A program made the translations under genes and the position numbers. This document shows positions 51,643 through 60,295 of a stretch of DNA of 64,000 bases, piece by piece. Origin of the DNA: an uncultured Victivallales bacterium (lineage in GTDB: Bacteria > Verrucomicrobiota > Lentisphaeria > Victivallales > UBA1829). The stretch's first letter is position 1. Every line of letters begins with the position of its first letter. The stretch is taken from NCBI GenBank assembly GCA_934661375.1, contig CAKUJH010000010.1:1-64000 (forward strand). Direction: 5' to 3'. The notes beneath the pieces are model-generated. The model searched no databases and was not told the DNA's origin. It saw only the letters and a program-made list of their open reading frames with translations.

Positions 51643-53079
51643 TCAGTAGCGGTATGCGTCGCTTTTGAACGGACCGTTCACCGGAACTCCGATGTAGTCC
51701 GCCTGTTTTTTGGTCAGCCTGGTCAGATGTGCGCCGAGCTTGTCCAGATGCAGCCGTGCAACTTCCTCGTCCAGTTCCTTGGGCAGACAGTACACTTCGT
51801 TTTTGAGTTTTTCCGAAGCAATTTTGATCTGCGCCAGAGTCTGGTTGGTGAAGGAGCAGCTCATCACGAAACTGGGATGTCCGGTTGCACATCCGAGGTT
51901 GACCAGACGGCCTTCCGCCAGCAGGAAAATGCTGTGTCCGTCTTTGAAAGTGTATTTGGAAACCGGGCATTCGCTGCCTTTGATTTCCGTGCGGACAACG
52001 CCTTTGATTGCTTTGAGTTCAGCCACTTTGATTTCGTTGTCGAAGTGTCCGATATTGCAGACAATCGCCTGGTCTTTCATTGCCGCCATGTGTTTGCCGG
52101 TGATGATGTCGCAGTTGCCGGTGGTGGTAACAAAAATATCGGCATACGCGAGAGCTTCTTCGAGGGTAACGACCTGGAAGCCCGCCATACATGCCTGAAG
52201 GGCGCAGATGGGATCAACTTCAGTGACGACCACCCGTGCGCGTTCGTTTTTGAGGGCTTCGGCACAGCCTTTACCGACGTCGCCGTATCCGCAGACGCAG
52301 GCGGTCTTGCCGGCGATCATGACATCCAGGGCGCGTTTGATGCCGTCGGTCAGCGAGTGGCGACAGCCGTAGATGTTGTCAAATTTGGATTTGGTGACGG
52401 AGTCGTTGACGTTGATGGCGGGGAAGAGCAGTTCCTTGCGTTCCGCCAGCTGGATCAGCCGATGCACACCTGTGGTGGTCTCTTCGGAAACACCGCGCAC
52501 TTTGGCGGCGACTTTGGTCCAGTGTCCGGGTTTTTCCTTCAGAACCCGTTTGAGAAGTTTGTAAATGACCGCTTCTTCTTCGCTTTCCGGTTTCTTGTTC
52601 AGGAACTTCGGATCCTTTTCCGCTTTGACGCCGAGATGAATCAGGAGAGTGGCGTCGCCGCCGTCATCCACGATCTGGTCGGGTCCGGAACCGTCGGGCC
52701 AGGTGAGGGCGCGGCAGGTGCAGTCCCAGTATTCTTCGAGCGTTTCCCCTTTCCAGGCGAAGACGGGAATGCCGCGTTTGGCGATGGCTGCCGCGGCGTG
52801 ATCCTGAGTGGAAAAAATGTTGCAGGATGCCCAGCGGATATCCGCGCCGAGTTCTGCCAGCGTTTCAATCAGGGCGGCGGTCTGAATGGTCATGTGCAGA
52901 CTGCCGGTGATCTTGACGCCTTTGAGGGGTTTCTTTTTGCCGTATTTGGCGCGAGCCGCCATGAGACCGGGCATTTCCTTTTCCGCAATGTCCAGTTCCT
53001 TGCGTCCGAAATCCGCCAGTTTGATGTCCCGGATCAGATATTCGGGAGCGGTTTTTTTGCTTTTGGTTGCCATATTCAT
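51643..53079 (-). CDS. ahcY: S-adenosylhomocysteine hydrolase
   Basis: A 478-residue enzyme that splits S-adenosylhomocysteine to adenosine and homocysteine. Signatures: SLHMTIQTAALIETLAELGA, SCNIFSTQDHAAAAI, the NAD-binding GKTACVCGYGDVGKGCAEAL (about residue 260) and EVDPICALQACMAGFQV. The C-terminus DAYRY closes the active site of the neighbour subunit. It overlaps the adenosine kinase gene by ATGA, if started at 53079; an ATG at 53073 is also possible. Confidence 0.96.
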   Translation of the reverse strand: MNMATKSKKTAPEYLIRDIKLADFGRKELDIAEKEMPGLMAARAKYGKKKPLKGVKITGSLHMTIQTAALIETLAELGADIRWASCNIFSTQDHAAAAIAKRGIPVFAWKGETLEEYWDCTCRALTWPDGSGPDQIVDDGGDATLLIHLGVKAEKDPKFLNKKPESEEEAVIYKLLKRVLKEKPGHWTKVAAKVRGVSEETTTGVHRLIQLAERKELLFPAINVNDSVTKSKFDNIYGCRHSLTDGIKRALDVMIAGKTACVCGYGDVGKGCAEALKNERARVVVTEVDPICALQACMAGFQVVTLEEALAYADIFVTTTGNCDIITGKHMAAMKDQAIVCNIGHFDNEIKVAELKAIKGVVRTEIKGSECPVSKYTFKDGHSIFLLAEGRLVNLGCATGHPSFVMSCSFTNQTLAQIKIASEKLKNEVYCLPKELDEEVARLHLDKLGAHLTRLTKKQADYIGVPVNGPFKSDAYRY

Positions 53080-54086
53080 GATTCCTTTATGTGGTTGAAT
53101 TCAGTACGAATGGAATCCCAGCGGGCATGTGGGATTTCTGCACCCAGTACCTGAACGATTTCCGCGCCCAGTACAGAGCCCATCTGTCCTGCCTGTGCCA
53201 GACTCAGACCATTGAGGTATCCGTAGAGGAATCCTGCTTGCCAGAGATCCCCGGCGCCGGTGGTGTCTGCTGCTTTGACCAGCTTCGGCTGAATGTAAAT
53301 TTTTTCGCTGCCCCGGCACAGCAGAGCTCCTTTTTTTCCGAGCTTGACTGCCGCTGTACTGCAATGCTGAAGCAGTTTTTCCGCGGCGGCTTCCGGAACG
53401 AATTCCGCATCGCCGCAGTATTCACGGGCTTCGTCTTCGTTGGCAAACACGATGTCGACATACTTTTCCAGCAGTTCGTCCATCTGCGCCTTGAACAGCC
53501 TGACCACTTCAAACGAAGCCAGGTCCAGACTGACCGTGCAGCCGTGTTCCTTTGCCAGCTTCATGGCGTGTTCGGCCGTTCCCGGCAGGAACAGCGTGTA
53601 TCCTTCCACGTGGAAATGCGTGATGCCGTCGAAATCCGCTTTTGAAATGTCGTCCGGTGTCATGCGGGCTGCCGCGCCCAGATTGGTGCGCATGGTGCGT
53701 TCGGAATCAGGCGTGACCAGGCTGACGCAAGTCGCCGTCGGTTCATCCGGACAGAACCGGAAACGGGAAATATCCCCGCCGCGTTCCGCATAAACATTCC
53801 GGTAGTAATCGCCGTCGGCGTCCTGCCCGATTTTGCCGAGAAACGCCGTCTTCATGCCGAGCGAAGTCAAGGCGGAAATGGTGTTGAACGCGCTTCCGCC
53901 AATGGCTTTTTTCACGGAATCTCCGGAAAATGTTCCGATCAGCTTTTTCTGCGCGGCGGCATCCAGCATGGCCATGCCGCCTTTTTCGCCGTCCACATGA
54001 TCCCGCAGGAACGTGTCGTCAACCTGGAGCAGCAGATCAAGAATCGGACTTCCGAAACCGAGTACTTTGCAGTCTGCCATGGTCAT
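53076..54086 (-). CDS. Adenosine kinase (PfkB family)
   Basis: A 336-residue PfkB-family kinase. The N-terminal GFGSPILDLLLQV, the GGSAFNTISALTSLG motif and the catalytic DTTGAGDLWQAGFLYGYLN are all present. It sits between metK and ahcY, overlapping both by ATGA, and the obvious substrate is the adenosine released by ahcY; phosphorylation pulls the hydrolase forward. The start at 54086 is supported by the overlap with the metK stop. Another ribose-type substrate is possible but less likely. Confidence 0.88.
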   Translation of the reverse strand: MTMADCKVLGFGSPILDLLLQVDDTFLRDHVDGEKGGMAMLDAAAQKKLIGTFSGDSVKKAIGGSAFNTISALTSLGMKTAFLGKIGQDADGDYYRNVYAERGGDISRFRFCPDEPTATCVSLVTPDSERTMRTNLGAAARMTPDDISKADFDGITHFHVEGYTLFLPGTAEHAMKLAKEHGCTVSLDLASFEVVRLFKAQMDELLEKYVDIVFANEDEAREYCGDAEFVPEAAAEKLLQHCSTAAVKLGKKGALLCRGSEKIYIQPKLVKAADTTGAGDLWQAGFLYGYLNGLSLAQAGQMGSVLGAEIVQVLGAEIPHARWDSIRTEFNHIKES

Positions 54087-55426
54087 TTCTTCTTGGCAGA
54101 TTTCTTGGCGGCAGTTTTTTTTGCAGTCTTGGACGCAGTTTTCTTTGCGGAGGATTTTTTCGCCGGTTTCACTTCTTCGGCGTCTTCGCATCCGCAGTCA
54201 CAGTCATCGTCTTCGCATCCGCAGTCGCATTCACATTCGCAGTATTTGCGGGCTTCGTCGATCAGGGCATCTACTTTGTCAGTCTTTTCCCACGGGAAGA
54301 TGTCGCGTCCGAAATGCCCGTATGAGGCAGTCTGGCGGTAGGACCAGCCATCGGGATGCTTGAGATCGAGTTCGCGGATAATGCCGGCAGGGGTCATGTC
54401 AAAGACCGCGCGGACGATTTTTTCCAGAACCGCGTCATCTTCGAACACGCCGGTGCGGTAGGTGTCGACATTGATGGAGAGGGGCTGAGCCACGCCGATG
54501 GCGTAAGCCAGCTGGATTTCGCATTTGTCGGCAAGTCCGGCAGCCACGATGTTCTTGGCAATATAGCGCGCCATGTATGCGGCGGAACGGTCCACTTTGG
54601 AGGGATCCTTGCCGGAAAATGCGCCGCCGCCGTGAGAACCGACGCCGCCGTAGGTGTCCACGATGATTTTACGTCCGGTCAGACCTGTGTCGCCGTTGGG
54701 ACCGCCGACCACGAAACGTCCGGTCGGGTTGATGTGGTAGACAATGTCCTTGCTGAGCAGGTTGGCGGGGATAACCTTTTTGACCACCTGCTTGACCACT
54801 TTTTCCAGGTCGGCATGTTTCATGTCGGGCGAATGCTGATGGGAGACCACGATGGCGGTTACTCCGACCGGTTCGCCGTCTTTATAATGAATGGAGACCT
54901 GACTCTTGGAGTCGGGACGCAGGAACGCGTATTTTTTCGGCTGAGTTTTGCGGAGACGCGCCAGTTCCTCAACGATGCGGTGGGCATAGAGGATGGTGGC
55001 GGGCATGAGTTCTTCGGTTTCATTGCTGGCATAACCGAACATCATTCCCTGGTCGCCGGCACCCTGTTCCTTGTGGAGACCTTCGCCTTCGGTAACGCCC
55101 TGGGAGATGTCCGGAGACTGGGCATGAATGCTCACGAACACTTTGCAGTCATTGGCGGAGAATCCGATGTCGCTGTTCGTGTAACCGATGTCGGCAACTA
55201 CACCGCGGGCAATCTGTTCCCAGTTGACTTTCGCCTTCGTGGTGATTTCGCCGGAAATAACGATCAGGTCAGTGGTTGCCAGCGTTTCGCAGGCAACCCG
55301 GCTGTCCGGATCCTGAGCCAGGCAGGCGTCCAGAATGGCATCGGAAATCTGGTCGCAAACTTTGTCGGGATGTCCTTCTGAAACCGACTCGGAGGTGAAA
55401 ATGTGATCCGCTTGAATCTTGCTCAT
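54083..55426 (-). CDS. metK: S-adenosylmethionine synthetase with unusual C-terminal tail
   Basis: A 447-residue enzyme that makes SAM from methionine and ATP. GAAGGA precedes the ATG at 55426. Signatures: SEGHPDKVCDQISDAILDA, GAGDQGMMFGYASNE and GGGAFSGKDPSKVDRSAAY. The family norm is about 385-400 residues; here about 55 extra residues follow the conserved end. They comprise a Cys/Asp/Glu cluster (CECECDCGCEDDDCDCGCED) and then a Lys/Ala tail like histone H1 (KPAKKSSAKKTASKTAKK and on). The first gene of metK-adoK-ahcY. Confidence 0.94.
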   Translation of the reverse strand: MSKIQADHIFTSESVSEGHPDKVCDQISDAILDACLAQDPDSRVACETLATTDLIVISGEITTKAKVNWEQIARGVVADIGYTNSDIGFSANDCKVFVSIHAQSPDISQGVTEGEGLHKEQGAGDQGMMFGYASNETEELMPATILYAHRIVEELARLRKTQPKKYAFLRPDSKSQVSIHYKDGEPVGVTAIVVSHQHSPDMKHADLEKVVKQVVKKVIPANLLSKDIVYHINPTGRFVVGGPNGDTGLTGRKIIVDTYGGVGSHGGGAFSGKDPSKVDRSAAYMARYIAKNIVAAGLADKCEIQLAYAIGVAQPLSINVDTYRTGVFEDDAVLEKIVRAVFDMTPAGIIRELDLKHPDGWSYRQTASYGHFGRDIFPWEKTDKVDALIDEARKYCECECDCGCEDDDCDCGCEDAEEVKPAKKSSAKKTASKTAKKTAAKKSAKKK

Positions 55427-55481
55427 AGCAAATGTTCCTTCATTTATGTGAGTTTTTGCCGTTGTGCTTTTTATGACTCGT

Positions 55482-55509
55482 AATATACAAGGCAAAAAAT
55501 CTTTTTCAA
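55482..55509 (-). promoter_or_regulatory. Promoter of the metK operon
   Basis: Minus-strand TTGAAA (55504-55509), 16-base spacer and TATATT (55482-55487), about 55 bases before the ATG. No SAM riboswitch fold is apparent in this short leader. Confidence 0.6.
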
Positions 55510-55547
55510 ACTCTTTGCCGGACAATTAGATGATATTTCTCTGAAAA

Positions 55548-55580
55548 CTGCGGATTTTCACTTTTTCAGGCAACCCGCAG
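55548..55580 (-). terminator. Weak hairpin after ligA
   Basis: Arms CTGCGG and CCGCAG with a 21-base loop; on the minus strand TTTTC follows. It is a weak candidate for the end of the ligA transcript. Confidence 0.35.
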
Positions 55581-55645
55581 CTTTTTTGCCGGCTCCGGTG
55601 TTCTGCGCACATCTGCTTGAATAAATGGCATCGGGATACATTTAT

Positions 55646-57526
55646 TCAGTTGTCAAACAGATCATCGGAAAGTTTTTTCTCCGGCGGATGATTCAGTGAT
55701 TTCAGCCAGTCCGCCAGCGTCATGACTTTGACTCCCAGTTTTGCCGCTTTCACCGCTTTGGATGAACTGGAATCCGCTTCCGCAGTGACCAGCAGGGAAA
55801 GCGCAGCTGTAACCGAATCCGCACTTTCATAACCATTCTTCCGCGCCAGTTCCTCGTAATAGGAACGTTTCTCCGGCATTTTTCCGGTGAAACACACGGT
55901 CGGCAGTTCGAGGTCTTCGGATGATTTAGTCTGCTGGAGCGTGATGCTGTCCAGCAGCGAATCAATTTCTTCTTTGCGTTCCCGCAGTTCCTTTTCAATG
56001 GCTCCGGCACGTTCCGGACCGATGCCTTCCAGTTCCGCCAGCTGACTGCTGTTCATGTTTTCCAGTTCGGGCAGGGTATGCGTTTTCAGAATGGCTTTGG
56101 CGATATTCTGTCCGATTCCTTTGATGTTGAGCGAAGCCAGCAGCTGATAATCCGGCACAGTTTTCGCCGACTGGATTTCGCGGTACAGGTTCTCCGCCGA
56201 ACGTTCCTGGAATCCTTCGATCCGCCGGATGTCGGCTGTCGTCAAGGCAAAAATATCTTTGAGTGTCTTTACTCCCAGTGTTTCGCACATTTTCCGCAGA
56301 TTGGGTTCGCCCAGCCGTTCAATGCCGATGTTGCGGACTGCCGCCAGCAGGCGCATGAGCCGGGTTTCCGGACAATCCGGATTGACGCAGCGCAGTTCGG
56401 GCAGGTCCTGCACCAGTTCCGCACCGCATGACGGGCAATGATCTATGATGCAGTTTTTCCGTTCCGTGCCGGGCGCGGAATCCACAATATAAGGAATGAC
56501 GTCTCCCGCGCGTTCCACGGTAACGGTATCGCCGATCCGGATGTCATGATCCAGAATATTCTGGAGATTGTGCAGGGAAACACGGCGGATGGTGGTTCCG
56601 GTGATTTCGACCGGTTCGATTTCCGCCACCGGAGTGAGGGCGGTTTTGCCGAAACTCCATTCCACTTTCAGCAGACGGGACTGCCGCCGGACGCCGCTGA
56701 ATTTGAAGGCAATCTGTCCGCGCGGATGATGCGCCGTATTGCCCAGCGACCGCGAATAGGTTTCGTCCGCCAGTTTCACCACAATGCCGTCCATTGGGTA
56801 GGGCAGCGCCTCAATGGTTTCCACCAGGGACGGCCAGTCTGTGCGGAAATCCCGGAATGTCGTTTTCCAGGAATGCAGAGAGTAGTCGACCAGGGTCAGT
56901 TTCGCATGTTGAAGCAGCATCAGGGAAATGTCTTTCAGTCCCATGATGCCGGCGGCGGCGTTGCGTGAGTTTTTGTAGGGGCGTCCGTTGCGGTTCATGA
57001 TTTTCGGATAGAGGGTGCGGAAATCATCGGAGCGGATGACAATTTCACCGCGCGCCTGTCCCTTGAACTCCGCGAGCGGACAGATTCCGGAGGGGTGTTC
57101 GAGTTCGATCAGCGGAACTTTATCTGTGATGTTTTCTCCGGTTATGCCGTCGCCGCGGGTGGCGAGAACACCGCCCGACCAGCCGGCGGAAATCCCGTCA
57201 TATTTCGGCTGCACCAGAAAAATTTCGGCATTCGAGCGGGCAAATTTTTTCGCCCAGTCGAGAACTTCATCCAGAGAATAGGCTTTGTCCAGCGAAAGCA
57301 TGGGGTCGCGGTGAATGACTTTGCCGGAACCCGCCACCACCGGCGCATTGACTGCCAGCAGCAGCGGATGCTCCGGCGCCAGTTCCGTCAGCCTCCGGAC
57401 CAGCCGGTCGTAATTATCATCGGATATTTCCGGCTCGGCGTCCACCCAGTATTTTCTGTTGTGATACTCAATCAGTTCCGCCAGCTGCTGAATGGTCAGA
57501 TCGTCCAGATTATTCGGCATATTCAT
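55646..57526 (-). CDS. ligA: NAD-dependent DNA ligase LigA
   Basis: A 626-residue NAD-dependent ligase; domain Ia (YHNRKYWVDAEPEISDDNYD), adenylation lysine in VQPKYDGISA (about residue 108), RGEIVIR, DGIVVKL and a four-Cys zinc finger (CPSCG and CVNPDC) are complete. Helix-hairpin-helix repeats (IKGIGQNIAKAI, LEGIGPERAGAI) and a BRCT domain (VCFTGKMPEKRSYYEELARK) follow. It is about 45 residues shorter than E. coli LigA. The BRCT domain looks divergent. It seals nicks in replication and repair. The start overlaps the upstream gene by ATGA. Confidence 0.93.
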   Translation of the reverse strand: MNMPNNLDDLTIQQLAELIEYHNRKYWVDAEPEISDDNYDRLVRRLTELAPEHPLLLAVNAPVVAGSGKVIHRDPMLSLDKAYSLDEVLDWAKKFARSNAEIFLVQPKYDGISAGWSGGVLATRGDGITGENITDKVPLIELEHPSGICPLAEFKGQARGEIVIRSDDFRTLYPKIMNRNGRPYKNSRNAAAGIMGLKDISLMLLQHAKLTLVDYSLHSWKTTFRDFRTDWPSLVETIEALPYPMDGIVVKLADETYSRSLGNTAHHPRGQIAFKFSGVRRQSRLLKVEWSFGKTALTPVAEIEPVEITGTTIRRVSLHNLQNILDHDIRIGDTVTVERAGDVIPYIVDSAPGTERKNCIIDHCPSCGAELVQDLPELRCVNPDCPETRLMRLLAAVRNIGIERLGEPNLRKMCETLGVKTLKDIFALTTADIRRIEGFQERSAENLYREIQSAKTVPDYQLLASLNIKGIGQNIAKAILKTHTLPELENMNSSQLAELEGIGPERAGAIEKELRERKEEIDSLLDSITLQQTKSSEDLELPTVCFTGKMPEKRSYYEELARKNGYESADSVTAALSLLVTAEADSSSSKAVKAAKLGVKVMTLADWLKSLNHPPEKKLSDDLFDN

Positions 57527-58665
57527 ATCAGTTCACCATTCCCTTTCAAAATGTTCATCAGCGGTATTTCCGCCCAATCGTCCATGTTTTTGGTTTTTAC
57601 ATACCACTTCTGTTCTGCCGGAACCGCAATGACCTGGAACAATGTCCCGCAGACTTTCGCTCCGCCGTCCGCAGTGGTTTTTTCGAAAACCGCCATCATT
57701 TCCTCCGGCCCGATTTTTTCATTTGCATCATGATATTTTTTTGCCAGGGTCAACAGGTTTTCGCGGCGGCGGAAGCTGGACGAATCCCCGCAAAGGGCTG
57801 CGCCCGGCGAATTCTGCCATTCCGGAGCGGTGAAATGATTGGCGGCTGCCATCAGCCCGTCTTCTTGCTGCGCGGAGAGATATTCTCCGCCGGTGCGCCA
57901 TTCGAAACCTTCCGCTTTGTCAGCATCCGCCGTGCCGATAATGTATGCCGCCGAAGCGCGGCAGGTGGCGAATGCCCGCCGGAGAGCCGCCGCGTCATCC
58001 GAATTCAGGAGAAATTCCCAGAGCAGCCAGACGTTGTGAATGCGTTCCGCGACAATATCTGCGTCTGCGAATGCGCCGCTGTTGAGTTCGAGGAACAGCC
58101 CGCATTCATTCATGCCGGTAGTCATGTACGGGCAGCCCGCCCAGTTCAGGAAAGCAACGGAATTTGCGCCGTCGGATGGGTGAAACACGCACAGCGCCAG
58201 CGTGTCGAGAATGCTTTCAAATTCCGGCAGCCAGTCGAAATTCCGTCCGAAAAGAACCTCGCCGGTGCGGGTGTAATCTCCCCAGACTGCCAGCGAAGAA
58301 CAGCATCCGCCGTTGAAAGTCTGCCACAGGTCGGAGGTTATGCAGTCCAGATAGATCACTTCAACGGAACTGATGATGCGAAGCTGTTCCAAAGAGAATC
58401 CGGAAGTTTCCGCCATGCCGCGGAACAGTTCATCATACCGTTTCAAGCCGGAAATACTGCCGCGGCTGAGCTGTCCGACACGTGCCATGCCGTCGGGTGC
58501 CTGTTTCGCAAACGCATGAATTTTTTCCAGTTCGCCGCGCAACAGTGCGCCGTATTGACGCCCCATCTGAAACCAGGACCCGTGAACTTCCACGACGGGG
58601 ATGCCGCCGCAGTAAAATTTTCTGCCGTTTTCGAAATAGATGCCGTGCTGAATTTCCGTTTTCAT
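57523..58665 (-). CDS. C45-like Ntn hydrolase / acyltransferase-type peptidase
   Basis: A 380-residue protein of the Ntn-hydrolase superfamily (C45 / phospholipase B-like). N-terminal GIPVVEVHGSWFQMGRQYG is the typical pro-segment; the nucleophile Cys is in NGGCCSSLAVWGD (about residue 120), and GEVLFGRNFDWLPE is the conserved patch that follows. It should mature by self-cleavage before the Cys and then hydrolyse an amide bond. The ATG at 58665 follows GGAG. No signal peptide. It overlaps ligA as ATGA. Substrate unknown (peptide, acyl amide or bile salt-like). Confidence 0.78.
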   Translation of the reverse strand: MKTEIQHGIYFENGRKFYCGGIPVVEVHGSWFQMGRQYGALLRGELEKIHAFAKQAPDGMARVGQLSRGSISGLKRYDELFRGMAETSGFSLEQLRIISSVEVIYLDCITSDLWQTFNGGCCSSLAVWGDYTRTGEVLFGRNFDWLPEFESILDTLALCVFHPSDGANSVAFLNWAGCPYMTTGMNECGLFLELNSGAFADADIVAERIHNVWLLWEFLLNSDDAAALRRAFATCRASAAYIIGTADADKAEGFEWRTGGEYLSAQQEDGLMAAANHFTAPEWQNSPGAALCGDSSSFRRRENLLTLAKKYHDANEKIGPEEMMAVFEKTTADGGAKVCGTLFQVIAVPAEQKWYVKTKNMDDWAEIPLMNILKGNGELI

Positions 58666-58780
58666 GTTTTTCTCCGCATTGTTCCGTCCGTAAGGTAGCA
58701 CAAAGAAGCCGTTTGTCAAGTTCCCGGAATTTGCTGTTCCGCGAAAAAGGGAAAATCTTTCATTTCCCGGCTTGAAATAT

Positions 58781-58813
58781 TTGTTTATTAATATATTTTA
58801 ATATAGTAAACAA
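58781..58813 (+). promoter_or_regulatory. AT-rich inverted repeat before the glp-like operon
   Basis: TTGTTTA (58781-58787) and TAAACAA (58807-58813) face each other across a 19-base AT-only centre with TTAATATATTTTAATA. It lies 25 bases before the ATG, inside the promoter region (TTGAAA at 58772). Likely a repressor or redox-regulator site. Confidence 0.5.
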
Positions 58814-58837
58814 CTAATTAAACATAAGGCGTTGTTC

Positions 58838-60295
58838 ATGGAACAGTATGATGTTGCAGTAATCGGCGCGGGAGTTACCGGCTGCTCGGTCGCGAGTGTT
58901 TTGTCGCGCTACCGGCTTCGGGTGATTGTGCTGGAAAAAGCGGCGGATGCGGCGTTCGGAGTATCGAAAGCCAATTCGGGAATTGTACATGGCGGTTTTC
59001 ATTATCCGCTGTCCACACTCAAAGGACGTCTGGAGATTCAGGGGAATCTGATGTTTGAAAAACTGCATCATGAACTCGGATTTCCATTCCGCCGCTGTGG
59101 AATTGTGGTGGCGGCTTTTTCGGAGGAACAGCTGGAAACAGTCCGCCGGCTTTATCAGCGCGGCTGCGAAAACCGGGTTCCGGGCATTGAGCTCTGCGGC
59201 AGGGAACGGATTCTGCAATTGGAACCGAAACTCGCATCCGATGTGCTGGGCGGTCTGTATGTTCCCGGTGGCGGAGTAGTCGAACCGTACCGGTATGTGT
59301 ATGCGTTGTCGGAACTTGCCCGCGCCAACGGAGTGGATTTCCGGATGAATTTTGAAGTGAAATCGGCGGAATGGCAGAATGGCGTCCGGGTGATACATGC
59401 GTCGGACGGCCGTTCCGCGGTGGCGAAATGGACCGTGAATGCCGCTGGACTGTTTGCCGATGAAGTGTCCGCTGCGCTGGGCGGGGAGAAATTCCGGATT
59501 CTGCCGCGGAAAGGCGAGGAATACCTGCTGGACCGCAATTCACCGGCGTATCCTTCCAAAGTGATATTTCCGGTTCCGACAGCTCTCTCGAAGGGCGTGC
59601 TGGTTATTCCGACAGTAGAAGGCACAACGATGGTCGGTCCGACTGCGGAACTGACGGAGGATAAAAACGACAATTCCACCTCGGCGGAGAATATGCGCCG
59701 TATTTTCGGACTGGCGAAAAAGATGGTTCCGGCGGTGTCGGAACGCGATCAGATTACCTGCTTCAGCGGTTCACGGCCTGTATTGGAAAGCGAAGATTTC
59801 TTTATTGCACCCTCGAAGACGGCTCCCAACCTGATTCAGGTCGCCGGCATTCAGTCGCCGGGGTTGACCGCGTCCCCCGCAATCGGTGAATATGTCCGCG
59901 ACCTGCTGCGCGAACAGGGAGTGGAGATGCTGGAAAAGACCTGTTTCGCAACGTCGATTCCGCATCACCCGGCACTGCGGCATCTGTCCCGTGAAGAAGC
60001 GGATTCAATGCATCGGCAGGATCCGGCATGGACCCGGATTGTCTGCCGCTGTGAGAGTGTATCCGAGGCGGAAATTGTGGAAGCCATCCGGCAGGGGCAT
60101 ACCACGGTGGACGGCATCAAGCTGTACACCCGCGCGGGAATGGGACGGTGTCAGGGCGGATTCTGCACACATAAAATTCTGAAGATCATAGCCCGCGAGA
60201 CTGGTCTGCCTCTGGAGGAAATCACGAAACGCGGCGGTCATGGCAATCTGGTGCTGAAGCATCTGGGGGGTAACGGAACGGAGGATCATGTATGA
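58838..60295 (+). CDS. glpA: FAD-dependent glycerol-3-phosphate dehydrogenase-like oxidoreductase (GlpA type)
   Basis: A 485-residue enzyme. FAD-binding YDVAVIGAGVTGCSVASVLS at the N-terminus; SKANSGIVHGGFHYP is the usual GlpA/LhgO-like motif. After the DAO domain a C-terminal BFD-like [2Fe-2S] domain has RIVCRCESVSEAEI and MGRCQGGFCTHKI with four Cys. The same operon of GlpA-like, GlpB-like and DUF1667 proteins is known in anaerobic bacteria as an anaerobic glycerol-3-phosphate dehydrogenase. It probably oxidises glycerol-3-phosphate to dihydroxyacetone phosphate. The ATG at 58838 was chosen over the TTG six bases upstream. Confidence 0.85.
   Translation: MEQYDVAVIGAGVTGCSVASVLSRYRLRVIVLEKAADAAFGVSKANSGIVHGGFHYPLSTLKGRLEIQGNLMFEKLHHELGFPFRRCGIVVAAFSEEQLETVRRLYQRGCENRVPGIELCGRERILQLEPKLASDVLGGLYVPGGGVVEPYRYVYALSELARANGVDFRMNFEVKSAEWQNGVRVIHASDGRSAVAKWTVNAAGLFADEVSAALGGEKFRILPRKGEEYLLDRNSPAYPSKVIFPVPTALSKGVLVIPTVEGTTMVGPTAELTEDKNDNSTSAENMRRIFGLAKKMVPAVSERDQITCFSGSRPVLESEDFFIAPSKTAPNLIQVAGIQSPGLTASPAIGEYVRDLLREQGVEMLEKTCFATSIPHHPALRHLSREEADSMHRQDPAWTRIVCRCESVSEAEIVEAIRQGHTTVDGIKLYTRAGMGRCQGGFCTHKILKIIARETGLPLEEITKRGGHGNLVLKHLGGNGTEDHV

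Noticed and set aside
55427..55645. SAM or SAH riboswitch before metK
   Set aside because: The leader after the likely promoter is only about 45 bases and shows none of the known core sequences.
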